A stretch of 64,000 nucleotides of DNA from contig JAFAGA010000024.1 of NCBI GenBank assembly GCA_023423045.1, positions 1 through 64,000 of the forward strand. The letters run 5' to 3'. Numbering within the stretch: position 1 is the first letter of the stretch; each line of letters begins with the position of its first letter. Both the position numbers and the translations under genes were made by a program. The notes below the pieces were generated by a model. It made no database searches, had not been told where the DNA came from, and worked only from the letters and a program-made list of their open reading frames with translations. This stretch comes from Bacillota bacterium (GTDB lineage Bacteria > Bacillota > Clostridia > Lachnospirales > Lachnospiraceae). Below, in pieces: positions 63,201-64,000 of the stretch.

Positions 63201-63318
63201 AAAGAAGGTAAGGCTCCTGAGGTCCTCCGGTATCTGGCTGGAGAGCAGTGAGAGCTCCGGAACTTGTATTACGATCTATATTTCGAAGGAGTATCAGTAT
63301 AGAGATCCTGAAATTTGA
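60217..63318 (+). CDS. 7TMR-DISM hybrid kinase with degenerate first kinase, receiver and LytS-type kinase
   Basis: A 1033-residue membrane sensor. An N-terminal signal/anchor and an extracytoplasmic 7TMR-DISM-type domain (WEFYPG) come first, then about seven membrane helices (about residues 200-415). A first kinase unit follows in which the histidine of the dimerisation helix is replaced (SWEMK, Trp444) though HATPase motifs HNAVKF, DTGIGI and GLGLGLTI remain (about 545-660). A receiver-like domain (about 701-820, Asp751) lacks the usual paired N-terminal acids. A LytS-type unit with an intact MPHFLYNTLN (His842) and a second ATPase domain complete the protein. The real phosphotransfer is probably through His842 to the regulator downstream. 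Confidence 0.88.
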   Translation: MKVKIAVILCLFIGIINSVGIYLLNTLPEKRVVKAQEGVLSLEEWNMGEKGNIILGGEWEFYPGIIITPEQGKDVFAEYSDQRRMTVILNKHYEEIAAGLPIDKGTFRMVIQLGEDGLYGINARGLQRSTAIYMNGTRVCNNGAKKQKGSDDSYLYLSPEGIGQSKDRKIELVIQFHGVGPGQEKIPPMDFGRADSIMRLHDLYIGIDALMFAGFFVLGILFLWSYFYNKKQKYGLFLSLFLLLQSLHTLTESERLFFLIMPPPRNMPLFYRFQVQLVYLSVFFLMMAVYYLLRAYVAKRMVIFFSILLLVIGPLFLWGLFGISRIYGMTLQHHKLIIIVILISANFYILWVMVKSLIKGVEGAEYVMIFTAALLYYALTQTLNFLFGINIQKIPAFLFLIMVICMTLYINYRLQVTLTQVDHLSYQLMQKDRDKDQLLARTSWEMKKLVNDTITISEELLAEAESPAALIRKEELLKVNLESWHIDSILEELMETFGEQPKNMECFPEPVDEAGFTELLDEVNLLLPIRGSVDMKRQLPEEFPVFLADRRKLKEILYYLLHNAVKFTHWGEIEIRIEAAWEKAHITVRDTGIGIDRVQLNAIFTAFYQGKNREEESEGLGLGLTIVKKLVELQGGEIWVVSEPGKGSAFTFSLPLAEKEQETIARGGSLTVEEGGVAASALKKRKPIQKEQNKPLVSGKEVILAVEGVLSAQEEPGRLAETLGYPVETVESGGEALEYIKRNPVDLVLTDLILSDMSGYELCQELRETYNISELPIIILDEKGRAKDMQRSFQSGASDFLMKPVVPEELKARIEARLLAKKSAEGAVMKELKNLHAQIMPHFLYNTLNTIIGLSYKDTEKTCEALQHLSTYFRAKLDFSSYNSFVPLDREIELMKAYLAIEKMRYNDRLEVIYDIDESIHFMIPTLTLQPLVENAVQHGITGKNNKVTIRSSIQRDTDGGYIIKISDNGPGIPEEKQQELLTGEYHRIGFSNVVKKVRLLRSSGIWLESSESSGTCITIYISKEYQYRDPEI

Positions 63319-63404
63319 GCACCGGAGGGGATATTCCCTAAGAGGGCAAAATATACAGAAGCCAGAATGGACATGGCTTTGGTTGGAAGGGAGAGGAAAG
63401 AGGG

Positions 63405-64000
63405 ATGAAGGTAATATTGGTGGATGATGAAGCGCTTGCGCTGGAGGTCCTGGAGCGAATGCTGGTGAAAATCAGCGGTATTTATATCTGTGGTAAATAC
63501 ACGGATGCGGAGCAGGCGCTGGTGCGGCTGGAGGATAATGATATCGATGTCGTATTCCTCGATTTGGAGATGGGAGGGATTCATGGGCTTCAATTTGCAG
63601 AGGAGCTTCTGAGCAGAAATATTTCTACGGAGATTGTGTTTGTTACTGCATATTCCCAATACGCCATTGATGCTTTCGAATTTGATGCCGTTGACTATCT
63701 GCTCAAACCGGTGTCATTAGATAGGTTGTCGAAAACGATAAAAAGACTGAAGGAGAGGATGGAGCTTAAAAGACCGGGTGAAAGCCAGGATGACACCGGG
63801 ACAGGTAACCTTCTGATCCGTTCCTTCGGAACATTACTGGTATATGCCAGGGAGGGTGAAGCGTTAGTTCCTATCAAATGGAGGACAAAGAAAGTAAAGG
63901 AGCTGTTCTGCTATCTCTGGCAGAACAACGAACGGCCAATCAATAAATATGTGATTATGGAAGAATTGTGGCCGGAGATAGAGACAGACAGGGGCGGGGC
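63405..64000 (+). CDS. Response regulator with activator-type winged helix (partial, cut by window edge)
   Basis: The first 198 codons are present and the frame is open at the right edge. A receiver domain covers about residues 1-120 with the acidic pair in VDDEAL, phosphoacceptor Asp in VVFLDLEM, and lysine in LLKPVS. A segment starting SFGTLLVYAREGEALVPIKWRTKKVKELFCYL with ELWPE follows, matching the winged-helix/BTAD start of SARP-type regulators rather than LytTR. It lies 86 bp after the hybrid kinase and is its likely partner. AAAGAGGG precedes the start. Confidence 0.85.
   Translation, partial: MKVILVDDEALALEVLERMLVKISGIYICGKYTDAEQALVRLEDNDIDVVFLDLEMGGIHGLQFAEELLSRNISTEIVFVTAYSQYAIDAFEFDAVDYLLKPVSLDRLSKTIKRLKERMELKRPGESQDDTGTGNLLIRSFGTLLVYAREGEALVPIKWRTKKVKELFCYLWQNNERPINKYVIMEELWPEIETDRGG

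Overview
The window looks like chromosomal DNA of a low-to-moderate GC, anaerobic, probably spore-forming Clostridium-type Firmicute, most likely of the Lachnospiraceae. The basis is strong AGGAGG ribosome sites, many consensus TTGACA-N17-TATAAT promoters, and families typical of that group: a DUF6323 protein, a CD3324-type HTH, a LysM-GH18 spore-type protein, DtxR, CadC and MarR regulators, chemoreceptors and a GGDEF-EAL protein. There are no rRNA or tRNA genes, no CRISPR array, and no complete insertion sequence or prophage. The family assignment is inference from gene content.

Layout. 1-3.8 kb: a siderophore-type (FecCD/FepC) uptake permease and ATPase, overlapped by an ABC exporter. 4-7.7 kb: uridine phosphorylase and phosphopentomutase (nucleoside salvage), a Crp/Fnr regulator and a decayed MFS transporter. 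8-11 kb: a CheW-chemoreceptor pair. 11-15.6 kb: a LysM-GH18 protein without its catalytic residues, a CD3324-HTH/phosphotransferase fusion, and two proteins of unknown role. 15.7-22.4 kb: a divergent heavy-metal island with two CadC-type regulators (one frameshifted), two P1B-type ATPases, a stand-alone HMA chaperone and a DNA glycosylase. Five copies of one operator pattern, AGTTG-N10-CAACT, tie the metal genes together.

22.5-28.5 kb: a PAS-GGDEF-EAL protein, then a D-amino-acid operon (D-threonine-aldolase-like, D-aminoacylase, RidA). 28.6-34.5 kb: a hairpin-rich repeat cassette, a phosphatase, a GGDEF remnant, an HD protein, a 959-residue fusion of a Tet(M)/EF-G-like ribosomal GTPase to a YacP/Rae1-type NYN nuclease, and an unknown protein. 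34.5-41.5 kb: a purine permease, a secreted GH18-LRR protein, a chemoreceptor and a TetR regulator. 41.7-46.8 kb: an FtsX-type ABC system with a repeat-bearing permease, and a DtxR-like repressor.

47-51.2 kb: two metallo-beta-lactamase-fold hydrolases, a glutaredoxin-like protein, a VOC protein, an apparently leaderless MarR gene and an alpha/beta hydrolase. 51.3-53.6 kb: tdh-kbl threonine degradation. 53.9-57.3 kb: LacI, a GH4 6-phospho-glycosidase and a BadF-type sugar kinase. 57.6-64 kb: a chemoreceptor, a TSUP transporter, a large hybrid kinase and the start of its response regulator, which runs off the right edge.

The most interesting items are the GTPase-nuclease fusion, the five-site metalloregulon around a broken regulator, and a dispersed ~144-bp element made of six consecutive hairpins, present twice with base changes that keep most stems paired.
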